From NCBI GenBank assembly GCA_002897115.2, contig BCIH01000013.1, positions 421,160 to 485,159 on the forward strand: a stretch of DNA of 64,000 nt. Direction: 5' to 3'. The position numbers and the translations under genes are program-made. How positions within the stretch are numbered: the first letter of the stretch is position 1; each line of letters opens with the position of its first letter. The notes below the pieces were generated by a model. The model did not search any database. It was not told where the DNA came from and saw only the letters and a list, made by a program, of their open reading frames with translations. This document shows positions 23,844-34,591 of the stretch, piece after piece. This stretch comes from Prototheca cutis. Lineage: Eukaryota > Chlorophyta > Trebouxiophyceae > Chlorellales > Chlorellaceae.

Positions 23844-25858
23844 GGGGGAGGGGGGTTGACACAGAAAAGAGGGGAGAGGGGGGATACCATGGGCGGATCT
23901 TGTCTCAGGAGGTCCAGAATCCCCATGGTCACAAATGCCACCACCGAGTCATCATCCGACCTCACACTCCTGAACGACAAACACATGCAGCGTACTTTGG
24001 GGGCTGCCCTGTAGTACGAGTGCCGGGGTTCACGTACCCCGTGGAGGATTACTACCTCGAAGACGTGCTGCGACTGGTGCAGTACGACGTCCCGCAAGCG
24101 TACCAGCAAAGGCCCGCGGTGTGTGCTCGGAGACTGGGCTGGTTGTGGTGTGGGATGTGTCGCTGTTGGGGGGATGTGGAAGGGAGGCTGACGTGGACGA
24201 TCATCAAGCGGAGAGGCCGGGCCAGGGGAGGGGGGTTAAGTAGAGCGCCACCGCACCGTCATGTCACCCTCCGTTTCACCCCCCTTGCCTTCAAACACAA
24301 CATGCACGCGCCCGCGCACTTCTTGCTGCAGGGCGTGCCGGGTGTAGTGTGCAAGCAGGTGGCTGCCGCAGTTGAAGAAGCCTTCAAGTCTGACAGTGAT
24401 GAGGCATTTGAGGCCATGCTGGGCACACTGGGCCTCGCCATGGACAGCGAGGAGCCGGCCCCGCCGGTGGTCTTGGATGTCCAACACTCTGCGACAGGTC
24501 TGGCCGGAGCTGATTGTTTGTTTGTGTCGCAGGAGTGGGATAGTGGGAGGTGGCATGGAGAGGATGTGTAGTAGCCTAGCAGCAGTAAGAGTGATGGGGT
24601 TGTGGGCCGAAGGTATTGCAGCGGCACTGGCTTGTGAGGCGAGGCCTCTGGATGCGACTCCACCGCGTACTGCTGATTAACCCTGGAACATTTGGTCCCA
24701 GCAATCAAAACAACTGCATTGTTACAGGGGCGACGGCGTTGATGGCAGCTGCAGGACGGGGCAGGGAAGGCATCGTGCGGCTGCTGCTGTCGCACGGCGC
24801 CGACGCCGGGGTCAAGTCATTTGACGGCTCCAGTGCCGCCACCTGGGCCCGGATGTTTGGCCACACGGCACTGGCAGAAGAGCTCGCCCACCACGAGGAA
24901 CAGGTGTGATGATTCTGTGGATTGTACCAGCAGAAGGGGAGACCCAGTAGGTTTGACTGGGCAAGCGCCCCTCATCCTCTCATCCTCCTCCTCCTTCGGC
25001 GCCCTGTCGCGTCTGCCATCCAAATTACAATAACCCCCCCCCCCCCCCCCCCCCCCCCAACACACACACAGGCCATCCAGCTTAAGGCGGTGCAGGGAAT
25101 GGCGCTGCAGGTGGCACATTACCAGGCGCACACCGATATCGACGAGGTGGACATTGAACTCATCGGGCGATTGCTGCATTACATAATCATCTCTTCTTCG
25201 AGTGGAGGTTCGGGTCAGGCCGACAGCGGCGCGCCTGGGGCCGTGCTGGTCTTCCTTCCCGGCTGGGACGAGATCATCCGGCTCAAGGAGCTGCTGGAGC
25301 GCGAGGGTCTGGGCGGACCGCATGACGGTGTGCTGATTCTGCCCCTCCACTCGATGGTCTCGCCTGGGGAGCAAAAGCGCGTGTTCAAGCGGCCGCCGCC
25401 TGGCGTACGCAAAATAGTACTCGCTACCAATATTGCCGGTGGGTATGGGGGAATGGGGTGGGGGTTCTGCATTGTTAAAGGAGAAATTCGCCGTGGAAAG
25501 AGATGATTGGCAATGAGGTTGGCTCTGGAAGGAGAAATTCCATGCTTGTGCCCGCTCCCCAACACACACACACACAAACAACAATACACACACACAGAGA
25601 CGTCCATCACCATTGACGATGTGGTGACCGTGATCAACAGCGGGCGCATGCGGGAAAGGGGCTACGATGCCTACACCGGCGTGGAGACACTGCAGTCTGC
25701 TTGGGTGAGCAGGTCGAGCGAGCGCCAGCGCCGCGGCCGGGCGGGGCGATGCCAGCCGGGCATCGCTTTCCACCTGTACACCCGCTCCCGCTCCGAAGCA
25801 CTCGCACCCTACGCCCAGCCCGAGCTGCTCAGGACGCCGCTCGAGGATCTGGCACTCC

Positions 25859-25945
<87 letters not shown>

Positions 25946-28443
25946 TGTGATTGATGTTGCTGTTGGCTGAATTATTCATTTGTGTGCATGTGGCAGGGTC
26001 TTTCTGCACTACTGGCGCCCGAAGTGGTCCCCTATTGTTGATGACATACACCTTCCTGCAACCAGAGCTCCCCTCTCACACATACCACCTACAACAAATG
26101 CATTGCCTGCAGATCAAGCTGTTTGAGCAACCGGGCCAGCCGCTGTTGATGTCAGAGTTCTTTGCCAAAGCCCTGGACCCGCCCGTGCCTCAGGCCGTGG
26201 AGGGAGCGAGGGCGCTGCTCCAGAGCATTGGTCCGTGATGTGCTTTTTTGGGGGGGTTAAGGGGATCTCATGAGCACCCGTGTTTTGTGAATGTCTGGTG
26301 GATATTGGTGGCAGGCAGGTGGATGCAAGCGCAGTACCTGTGGACCTTACAGACTCCCCTCTCCAAACCCACATGTTGCAGGTGCGCTGGATGAGAGCGA
26401 GCACCTGACGGCACTGGGGCGCCACTTGGCAAGCATCCCAATCTCCCCACAGCTGGGCAAGCTGGTACTGTTTGGCGTCCTGTTCCGTTGCCTGCAGCCC
26501 ATCCTCACGATTGCCTGCTTTCGAGCTTACAGGTGCGGGATGTGGGTCTTCTCATGGTGTGAGGGCTCCTGCTAACAATGGGCATGAAGTGCTAGCAACG
26601 GGACATGGAGTGTCAACAATGGACATGACACGGCATATCAACCAATGAGAAGTGAAATTGGGTGAATATGAGCATGTGCTGTCCACATAATTTTGCCATC
26701 CATCTGTCTGCGTCCCTTGAGCAGGGAGCCGTGGGTGCTGCCGACCGAGCCATCGCTCAAGTCAGCGGCGTGGAGGGAGCGGGCCAGGTACAGCGACGCC
26801 GCTGGCGGCGCCAGCGACCACCTGGCATCCCTCAAGGCGTACGCCCACTGGTGCGGCGATCGGCACGTGAGTACTTGAGTCGCCTTTCGTTTCGGTCATG
26901 CCACCACTGACCAGGGGGTGCACGCTTGCAATGCCACATCCGTGCCTCGCCATGTCCCAATCGCCCCTGACTGACACCATGGCGCACAACAGGGCGGGCG
27001 CGGCGGTGGGTCCCGGGCCGAGTGGTACTACTCCACAGCCACGATGAACATGATCCAGGGCATGCGGGACCAGGTCAGCTCCGAACTGGGCAGCCTGGGC
27101 CTCGTTGCCCATCCTGCCGAGGCCTCGCAACATGGCGGAGACCTGACCCTCGTCCGCAACGTGCTGGTAGGGTCTTTGTTTATGATGGCATGCCGGGAAA
27201 GCAAGTCGGGGAGTTTGAAGGTCGCTGCATTCCTAGCATGGATGCAGGGGAGCATGTGACTGCTGGCTTGTCTGAAAGGAGTTGGGAAGTTGAGCTGGGG
27301 GAGGGAGGGTGTCAGACGAGAGGGTCCTCTGCCGTGGTGCAGGCCCGTCAAATCAAGCCAACGGCTCGTTCCCTCACCATTCACCCGGCCCAAACACCAA
27401 CTTAACCACAGGCTCTGGGGCTGTACCCACTGATTGGGCGGGTGCTGGCGCCGTCTGGAGCCCAACGGACCAAGGTGGAGACGGGGCGGGGAGAGCGCGT
27501 GGAGGTGCACCCCTCCTCCGTCAATGCCAAGTGAGCGGGGTGTCCAGCAGGGTTGTTGCGGGTCCAGAGAGTCATGGACCCGATCGCGATGTTGCCACTT
27601 GATGCAGTGCCATGGACAGTCACGCTCGCCTGCAATCCACTCAATCTCGCAGGCTGACTGTGANGGCTCGCAACGGCGGCGCTGACCGGAAGTCTGGGGA
27701 CAGTGCCGCCTGCGGACTGGATTACACCAACTCTGTCATGCTCATGGGTGAACTCACGCGCGGCGACCATTCACTGTGTGAGTGTTTCTTTTGTTCTGGT
27801 GTGCAACGACCATCCATCCAGCCTTGCTTGTGCCGTCGTTTCTTTTTCACAGACAACCAAACATGAACCAACACGCTTCTCCCGCGGAAACACGCAGATG
27901 TCAAGTCGTGCACTCTAGCGGCGCCGGTGGCAGTTTGCCTGGTGGCTTCAGACCTGCAGATCTTGCCCCCAGAGTCCGAGTCGGAGGACGACGATGACAG
28001 GATGGACATTGAGGGGGCCAGGAACGGCAAGCCTCGCGTGCCCATGTGCCGACTCCGCGTGGATGGCTGGCTGGATCTGGAGGTGGAGCCCTGGGCGGCA
28101 GAGGCCCTGGTGCTTCTCCGCAGGCGACTGGACGCCGCCCTTCAACTGACCATTGATGACGCCAAGGCACCCCTGCCCCAACACCTCGCCGGTGAGTATT
28201 TCTGTTGAAGTTGGGGGAGCAGTTGTGTGGGGAGAGAGGGCCTCGTTTCATTTGTAGGCAAGCGTTGCGAGCCAGTGGTGGGAAGGGCAGAGAAAGGGAT
28301 TGCTGCACCCCCGATGGACGAACGAACGAATGACAATCCCCTTCCCGTCCTTGGTGGCCCACTCGCGCGCAGATGCCGTGTCGACTGCCATTCAACTGCT
28401 GTCAGCACCAGTCCGGCACCGGGGTCAAAAGCGCAACCACTGA
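22169..28443 (+). CDS. DExH-box RNA helicase with R3H-like N-terminus and ankyrin insert (DExH6/NIH, YTHDC2-like)
   Basis: Seventeen exons join in phase to 1122 residues: 22169-22346, 22528-22618, 22770-23442, 23614-23746, 23991-24118, 24332-24497, 24728-24903, 25072-25438, 25598-25860, 26113-26230, 26382-26532, 26725-26866, 26993-27166, 27412-27530, 27653-27777, 27898-28191, 28373-28443. The order is: RGG-rich leader, R3H-like single-strand-binding domain ([20 protein letters not shown]), Walker [11 protein letters not shown] near residue 217, [13 protein letters not shown] box near 317, LMSATLHA, an ankyrin pair ([24 protein letters not shown]) near 456, then helicase C ([33 protein letters not shown]), the helicase-associated region and an OB-fold-like end. 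The ankyrin repeat between the two RecA lobes and the R3H start match plant DExH6/NIH and animal YTHDC2. A nuclear RNA or DNA helicase role is inferred from those. No YTH domain is present. Confidence 0.92.
23783..23841. repeat. (GT)n microsatellite behind a helicase donor site
   Basis: GTGC repeats pass into a pure GT run, followed by a broken G run (to 23855). The intron starts at 23747 (GTAAGT), so the repeat begins about 36 bases inside it. Confidence 0.9.
25034..25071. repeat. C run plus (CA)n forming a 3' splice site
   Basis: Twenty-five C (25034-25058), AA and a short CA repeat end in the AG acceptor at 25070-25071 that opens the exon beginning AIQLKAVQG. Confidence 0.9.
25861..25942. 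repeat. (GT)41 microsatellite starting exactly at a 5' splice site
   Basis: The exon ending PLEDLALQ stops at 25860, and the GT repeat starts at the donor dinucleotide itself and runs about 82 bases. Many registers of GT could serve as donor; the phase picks the first. Confidence 0.92.
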
Positions 28444-28670
28444 ACAGGCTGCGCATTTGTGATGCTGAACCCCCTTCCCCTGGTGGCAGTGCCGGCTCCT
28501 AGCCCTCTCAAGAACCCCTCTGATCTTGTTTAAAGAGCTGTCTCTTCTGTATTTGACATGTGACGATAAATTCCGGTCTCATCAGCCCAAGTTGGGGGTC
28601 GGTTCCCTCCTGAGGTCCGACACTGCTGCGTTGCAAGAACGGGGAGCATGGCACCCACGCCCGAGCAATT

Positions 28671-29916
28671 TCAGACGAGCCTTCTGAGCCGAAGCTCTCG
28701 GAAGCCACCCTCCCCACGCATCTCACGCTCGCCCAGCTCTATCCGGTCCTCCACAAAAGCGCTCCGAAACACTGCCAAGCAGGAAGTGCATGTGTGTGTG
28801 TGAGGGGGGGGTTTGTGTTCNGTTGAAGATTATGCCTAGATCAATATGCTGTTCCCCAAATTCACACACTCAAAAGACAACAACACAAGCCCCCTCAGTT
28901 CGCACCTTGGATTTCTGTGATCTTTGTCCGCTCCGGGTTGAACTGGATGTAGTTGATCCCGGAAAACGCAGAGGTCTGGTGTGAAGGCTTGTGCTCATGG
29001 TACTCCCCTAGCCCCGTAGCTGTGCCGCTGTACATCACCATGAGGGCGTTCACATCCGACGGACTTATTTGCTCAATCTTCGCAAAAAAAGGTGTTGAGG
29101 AAGGAAAGGGCGGTTACTGGAGAGTGGCTGCAGGGGGAGTTGACTAGTGCCCACTCCAAAACACACGCTTCACTGCCCACCCAACCAGCCACTCCTCAAC
29201 AACCCTCACCTCTATTGTGAAATCTGGAAATGCTGTTCGGAGATCATGAAGGTAGTGCTTCATTCCAGAGATGCCCACGGTGGGGTGAGAAGGGTCCTGC
29301 ATGCGTGGGATGACATGGCCATGCTTGAGAACCCGAGAGGCAAGTGCTTGTATGCCAGCTGACTCCTGACGACTTGAGGGCAACGCATGGCAACGAAATA
29401 AACCGTGCAGCGAAACTCCAGGATGCCAATTCGTGCAATGCATGAGAATGAATCACCCACACCTCAGCCACACACCCAGACAAGGTCTTTATGCACGACG
29501 GTTTCATCAAACAGGGAACTGGCCAGCTCCTCCTTGCCCTTTGTTAGAAACTCATCAAAGTACAATTTTGCATGGTCTACCATCTGGGAGAGGAGGACGC
29601 GGTGAGCGGCAAGATCAGACCAGCAAATGATTGCAGGAATGCACTGGTTGCAGTTGCTCCACCCATCCGGCACCAAGCGCACCTCCTGTATCCTCCAGTC
29701 GCGCACGCTCTCGGAGGGCCGAAAGGCAACGATGCACGACTTTCCTCGGTCATTAAGATTCCTCAGAGTCGGTCTCCTTGCTAGGGTGCGCGCGCGGCCC
29801 CAGGGCTGGAGTTGCGAGGCGGGGACTCGGCGCGAGCACAGGTGGCTTGGCGACTGAGTCACGATGCTAACCACCGATGGGCCTGCTGCGGCCCGTGCAG
29901 ACACTGATCCCAACAT
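28671..29916 (-). CDS. SnoaL/NTF2-like domain protein with putative transit peptide (copy A)
   Basis: Four exons join in phase: 29916-29476, 29296-29210, 29077-28906, 28771-28671, giving 266 residues. The first about 95 residues are rich in Arg, Ser and Ala (MLGSVSARAAAGPSVVSIV) and look like an organelle-targeting peptide. A compact alpha-beta domain follows: VDHAKLYFDEFLTKGKEELA, HKDLVWDPSHPTVGISGMKHY, DLRTAFPDFTIE, IEQISPSDVNALMVMYSGTA, and the final strand YIQFNPERTKITEIQ. This is the SnoaL-like cone fold of the NTF2 superfamily, which includes polyketide cyclases but also many proteins of unknown role; no catalytic function is assigned. A second member lies next door on the same strand. 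The gene converges with the helicase, with 227 bases between the stop codons. Confidence 0.75.
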
Positions 29917-30487
29917 CGTAACGTAAACACGACAAATGCAAATGCATGCAGGGCTATAGGGAATGGTTTGAGCATTGCTGCTGATGTTTTCTGCCTACGC
30001 GGGATGACACGATACGGCCCAGCCCTCCGACACTCGCAAGTAGGTGTGGGAGAGTCGCGGGGTTCCCGGAGCCCCCTGATCCCGGAAACTCATTCCCTCT
30101 TGCTGCTCACACTCTGGCAAATTACAGGCTATAACACAGCTTGGATCCAAGCATCTCATCGATGTGCAATCTCAAAGCCAATGGAGTATCTGAAAATCAT
30201 ACATCGTCGCTATCTACTAGTTTCAGTGCGCAGAAAGGGGCGCCACTGTGGCCACGCCGATGGGCGAGGCTTCGGCAAAGCTTGGGGGTTTTCTTCTCCA
30301 TGACAGCAATAAAGAGACGCTAAAAAGGGCTGCCAAAATCGCGGTCAAGATGGTTCTTGTACCGCTGGGTATCAGACCTGAAAACTGAGATGCTTGGGGG
30401 GGGGGGGGGGGGGGGGGGGGGCTGGATGGGTTAGAGCCCCATCAATTGTGAGCAGCAGCCGTCGGTTGAGCCACTTTCTTCCTTTCC
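29917..30487. other. Intergenic region between the two SnoaL-like genes, with a G run
   Basis: It holds the copy A promoter and the 3' part of copy B. A G run of 26 lies at 30396-30421. No other gene is supported. Confidence 0.55.
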
Positions 30488-31747
30488 TCATGCCCCTTGG
30501 CGCCCTGCCAGTTGCTGCGGTACACTGCACATGGCGGTGGGGCAAACAACGGGATGCATTGCTGCCGATGCTGTCGTTGGAATCTGCGCCCCATCAATCA
30601 TGCCATTGCCCTTTGCCGACAGCATGAGGAGACAAACACCTGCTGGCACGCACACGTCGAGAAGGCGCATGCCAAGCCCTGCCCCAAGGCAAGCCAAGTG
30701 GCGCCCGAGTGCCTACACACTGCCACCCAACGCACCTTCCACGCCGGTAATTTTTGAGTGGTCTTCGTTGAATGTGAACAGATCAACTCCCTTGAACAAT
30801 GGCGTCTTGGAAGTCGCCAGACCCTCAAATGCCGCAAAGATGTTGCACAGGTCGTCCGTTGGACCGAATTCCGTGGCCTCCACCCACAGCTCCGGGTAGG
30901 TGTTCTTCACGTCCCGAACATAGGCCATGATCTGGTCAACCCTGCAAACGCGTGCAAATGGCTGTGCTGAGAAGAAGGGGAAGGGGGGGCCCTTTTACCA
31001 CAGAGGGTCAGCTGCGATGGTGATCGAGCGCGCTCTGATGTCCCCTGCCAACAATTTCACATGCCAGCCATGATGGAAGGTCGAAACAGCGGGATGGACC
31101 ACCAACATCGCGCGGTCATGGACTCCAGTGCCTCCTTTGTCCTAGGAGAACCCAAGAGTCCATGCATCAAACCAACACCAGCAATTTGATTACAGAAGGA
31201 TCCATCACTTCTATGCAACTTGCCATCCCAAAACATGTCAATCCATGACTTCAAGGACTGATAGAGGGTCTGAGGTGCCAGCAATGGCTGCTACCCTCCC
31301 CGCCAGGCCGGTGACTCACCCCCTGTACCCGATGTCGCGGACCATGTCCTTGTGCTCGATCTCGGGCGCAAGGATGCGCTCAGCTGTGGAGGCGTCTCCC
31401 CTGGTCAACACGCGCTCAAAGTACTCGTTTACCAGCTTCTCCATCTGCATTGCCCGGTCGGGGGAGGCGGTAAGGTCTCTGCTGCACAGTGGCGTCCCCC
31501 GATGCGCGGGCGAGGGTCGGTTTCGAGGCCTCAAACTCCGAAACTCCGAAACCAGCACCCAGCCCACCTTCTGCACCTCCGGAGCCTGCTGCCCCTGAGC
31601 TGTGCCAGCAGTAGCGAATGCTCTCTTTCGAGCAGGCGCGCGACGCATGCGTTGCAGCCCAGTGGCGTGGAATGCGGGGGTGACCAACAGACCCGCGAGG
31701 CCGGGGCTCCTCCGACACTGGCTGGAAACGGGTGCAGTTGCAATCAT
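30488..31747 (-). CDS. SnoaL/NTF2-like domain protein with putative transit peptide (copy B); last exon uncertain
   Basis: Three exons are firm and in phase: 31747-31577, 31444-31320, 30941-30736. Exon 1 encodes an Arg/Ala-rich leader (MIATAPVSSQCRRSPGLAG ... RMRRAPARKRAFA) that looks like a transit peptide. The domain reads MEKLVNEYFERVLTRGDAST, IEHKDMVRDIGYRG, VDQIMAYVRDVKNTYPELWV, DDLCNIFAAFEGLAT, DLFTFNEDHSKITGVE. Its order of elements matches copy A, so the two are probably diverged neighbours from a duplication. After the donor at 30735 an in-phase continuation can be read from about 30638 to 30488, but it lacks resemblance to the end of copy A. The protein may instead read through the donor to a stop a few codons on. 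Confidence 0.65.
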
Positions 31748-32749
31748 GTTCACAACTTGCTTGCAAGCAATTGCAATTCGGGTTAATGGGTTAATATAGA
31801 ATCTATTGCTTCCCTTGTAAGAGGACGGTTTCTGACGACGGTTTTCACCGCCGAGGTGGTTTGTGCAAAGATGACGGAGAGAATTTCCTTGCCGCTGCCT
31901 CCCCCTGGCTTGCCCCAAACCCCCATCCCAGCATTTGCAGCCCCAAATTCCTCGTCGTACCCAGTGACACTCGTGCAACTCGCTTCATCGGCATCTTTCG
32001 TAACAATTGACTGCACTATAATGAAAGAAAGAAAGAAAAGGCAAAAAGTGCAGGTTTCCAATTTCACAGGTGGGCGTCCCTGTCCAGTCTCTCTGGCGCC
32101 GGCCGGCGGGCCCCTTCCGAGCTTGAAGGCCGGGTGAGGGGCATTCAGGCCCTCCAGGCACGGCACGGACCGCATGCGCAGACACAGCTGTCCCGCTCAA
32201 CGTGACTAGGCCTGTCCAAGCTGCTGCACCCTCCGCGACTGGTGGTTGGGGGGGCCGTGGCGGACGGGAAGTCATGCTCTCAAAATAAGTTGACACACGG
32301 GCGGTGGGGGNAGAAAGGGCGTGGGGATGGCTCCCCCGGCTCACCGATGTCGGAAAGAAGGGGTGGAGATCTTGCAGCAGTGACCGTGATGCAAGGATAA
32401 GACTGTTTTGATCCACCGGCGAAGGAAGAGTCCCTCGGGAAGTCTGGTGCCGCGGAGATCAGTTGGACGATCTATCTCTTTCTCTGGGGGGGTTGGGGGG
32501 ACTTGACGTTGTCGACAGCAGCAGCTGGCGCCAAGGGGGACTGCTGCCACCTCACGCTGGCTTGCTGTCGGGCTTCAATTGCAGGCCACTCGATCGTTGT
32601 TTGGAGGGAAGAAAGGAAAGCGTTCGGAACATCGATGCGATGGACGAATTGGAGCTTGAAAGAGCGAGGGGGCTGCCGTCGCGCACCCCATCGTCGCCGC
32701 GGCGGCTCCAGCGACAAAGCACAGAATGACGCGGCATAGAGGCCCTTAC
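31748..32749. other. Intergenic region upstream of SnoaL copy B
   Basis: About 1 kb between a minus-strand start and the stop of the next minus-strand gene. A short A/G-rich run (about 32020-32040) and one n (32311) are present. Open frames have no recognisable product. Confidence 0.55.
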
Positions 32750-34022
32750 TCATTCTTCGGAGTCTTCGTCGTCCATGATGTCGTCAAAGACAAACAGCGC
32801 GGCAGAGGTGTTGTCGGCACCGACTTGGGTGTTTGACGCGACGGAGAGCTCGACAGAGGTGCGGACGAGCTCCAGGACGGATTCCGGGGCCGAATGCCCA
32901 GCGGCAAGGTGGTCGCAGACGGTCAGGATAGCGTCCGAGGGGCTGAGCACCTCCCACACGCCGTCCGAGGCCAGCACGAGGCACAGCGCGTCGGGCCCCA
33001 GATGCGCGCGGGCGATGCTGGGCGTCGGCACAACTCCCAATTTGGACAGGTTTCCGTGACCCAATGCCCTCGTCATGGCCAGCTGATAGCCTTCCATGGG
33101 TCCGCGGCGCACCGTGATGTAGCCATCGGGATCAGACATGTCCAGCGCGCCCGGGTGCTCGGCCTCAAGACGGGCACGCTCGGATTCGTCCCCGGCGTAG
33201 TGCCGTGTGGTGAGGAGCTCGACGTGGTAGGCGCCGTCGCGTTCCCGGCCCAGCCCGGCCATGGAATCGCCGACGTTGGCCACGGCCACGTCCCGCCCTT
33301 GGACCAGCACCACCGTCGCGGTCGTTCCATATTCCAACACCCGGGCCTGCAGCGAAGAGTCAATGTAGAGCTTCTCGCCCGTCGGCGCCGTCTTGAGCAC
33401 AAACGTCTGCGCGAGCCGCGAGCCGCGGGGATACGTATACATGTGCGGCGCGTGCAGCGCCACCGACAGCGCCGCGCGGTGCCCGATGTCAAAGGCCGTC
33501 CGCATGACAGTTTCGAGCTCGGCGTCGCTCAGCGTGCCCAGCGCGCGCTTGTGTAGCACGGGCAGGGAACGAAAGTACGATGCGATGGCACGGCCGGCCT
33601 CGCGCGAGGCGTCCTCGCCCAGCATCCCGTGCCCGTCCAACACGGCAGCCATGTAACACTGCGGCAGCCGCTCCGCCTTCATCTGCTTGGCTGTCAACAG
33701 CTCCTCCACCAACTACAGGGAGTTGAGTTTGAATTTTTCGGGGGGTTATTTGGTGAGAATTTCATTCATGGTGGTAAGGATGAGGGGCCAGCAAAGGCTA
33801 GGGTGGCAGTGGTGGTGGCTGGAGAGTGCGAGGCGGGATCCCCACGCCCCCCCACTCAAAAATGTGCGGACCGGCACACCCCACACGGACGCCAACAGGG
33901 TTCCCACCCCCATCCTCCGCCCGGCCGCCCCAGGCACCTCGACACCCCAAACGCACCACGAAATCCTGGTTGAGGTTGCCATAGCGGGTGCCGGCCAGCG
34001 TCGAGGTGCCGATGAGCACCAT
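32750..34022 (-). CDS. PP2C-family protein serine/threonine phosphatase
   Basis: Two exons, 34022-33957 and 33712-32750, give 342 residues. The metal-binding aspartates of PP2C are in place: NQDF in exon 1, AAVLDGHG near residue 45, ANVGDS, ASDGVWEVLS, and GADNTSA near the end. Joining exon 1 at GTG|GTGCGT to the acceptor TGTAG restores LNQDFVLVEELL, and the start MVLIGTSTLAGTRYG gives the usual first strand. There is no transmembrane segment, extra domain or targeting peptide, so a soluble Mg/Mn-dependent phosphatase is expected. The second exon ends in an acidic DDIMDDEDSEE tail. It is transcribed away from the SAM carrier, sharing a 570-base divergent promoter region. The substrate is unknown. 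Confidence 0.9.
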
Positions 34023-34591
34023 GGCGGCGTGAGCGAGCTCTCAAAAGGACAACAGCCGCCGTGCCCTGGCTGGTATGCCCGGGCCGCGTGCAGGTCCGGG
34101 GTGGGCACCGAAGCAACCGCGCTACTGCCCACGAGGGTCAGTCAATGCGTGCCTTAAAGCGTCACCCAGCTGTCATCAGCCGGGACGATGCGGGGAGGGG
34201 CAGGGAGCCTGCGGCCGTCCGAAGGACCGAGCAGTTCCTTCCTCAGCGGGGCGCGCCTCCACACAGCTCACGCGGCGCACGGTCAACAGTTTCCGCCATC
34301 AATCACTAGGTTGAACAAGGCGGGATATCTGTGGGGTTCGGGTTGAGTTGGTGTGTGTGTTTTTTTGGGAGGGGGGGTGTACCGACAATGATTCCGAGGA
34401 TGGTGGTCCCGCATCCTTCGAGTACGCAGTGCGCCTGCCACATGTCTTGCGACCGGGCCCCAACCTCGAANACACTAACCCAGCAAGGGATCCACCAGAA
34501 AGAACCATCCATTGCATTACAAATATCAGTCAAAACATATCTGATCTCATATTTTGGGAGACGGTCGACCTTGCGCGCAGGACCGGCCAGG
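34023..34591. other. Divergent promoter region, PP2C / SAM carrier
   Basis: It separates two divergent start codons. It includes a GT run with a T run and a broken G run (34346-34377), the pattern seen at intron starts here, so an intron in the SAM carrier 5' UTR is possible. One n is at 34471. Confidence 0.5.

Noticed and set aside
23754..24571. Frames encoding alternating Cys-Val or His-Thr runs
   Set aside because: They translate the GT/CA microsatellite in a helicase intron; real exons lie on either side.
25507..26051. Frames with Val-Cys repeat tails
   Set aside because: Reading through the donor at 25861 into the GT repeat; the exon ends at PLEDLALQ.
31057..31284. Extra exon for SnoaL copy B
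   Set aside because: An open frame exists there, but the flanking exons splice directly in phase to give a continuous domain matching copy A.
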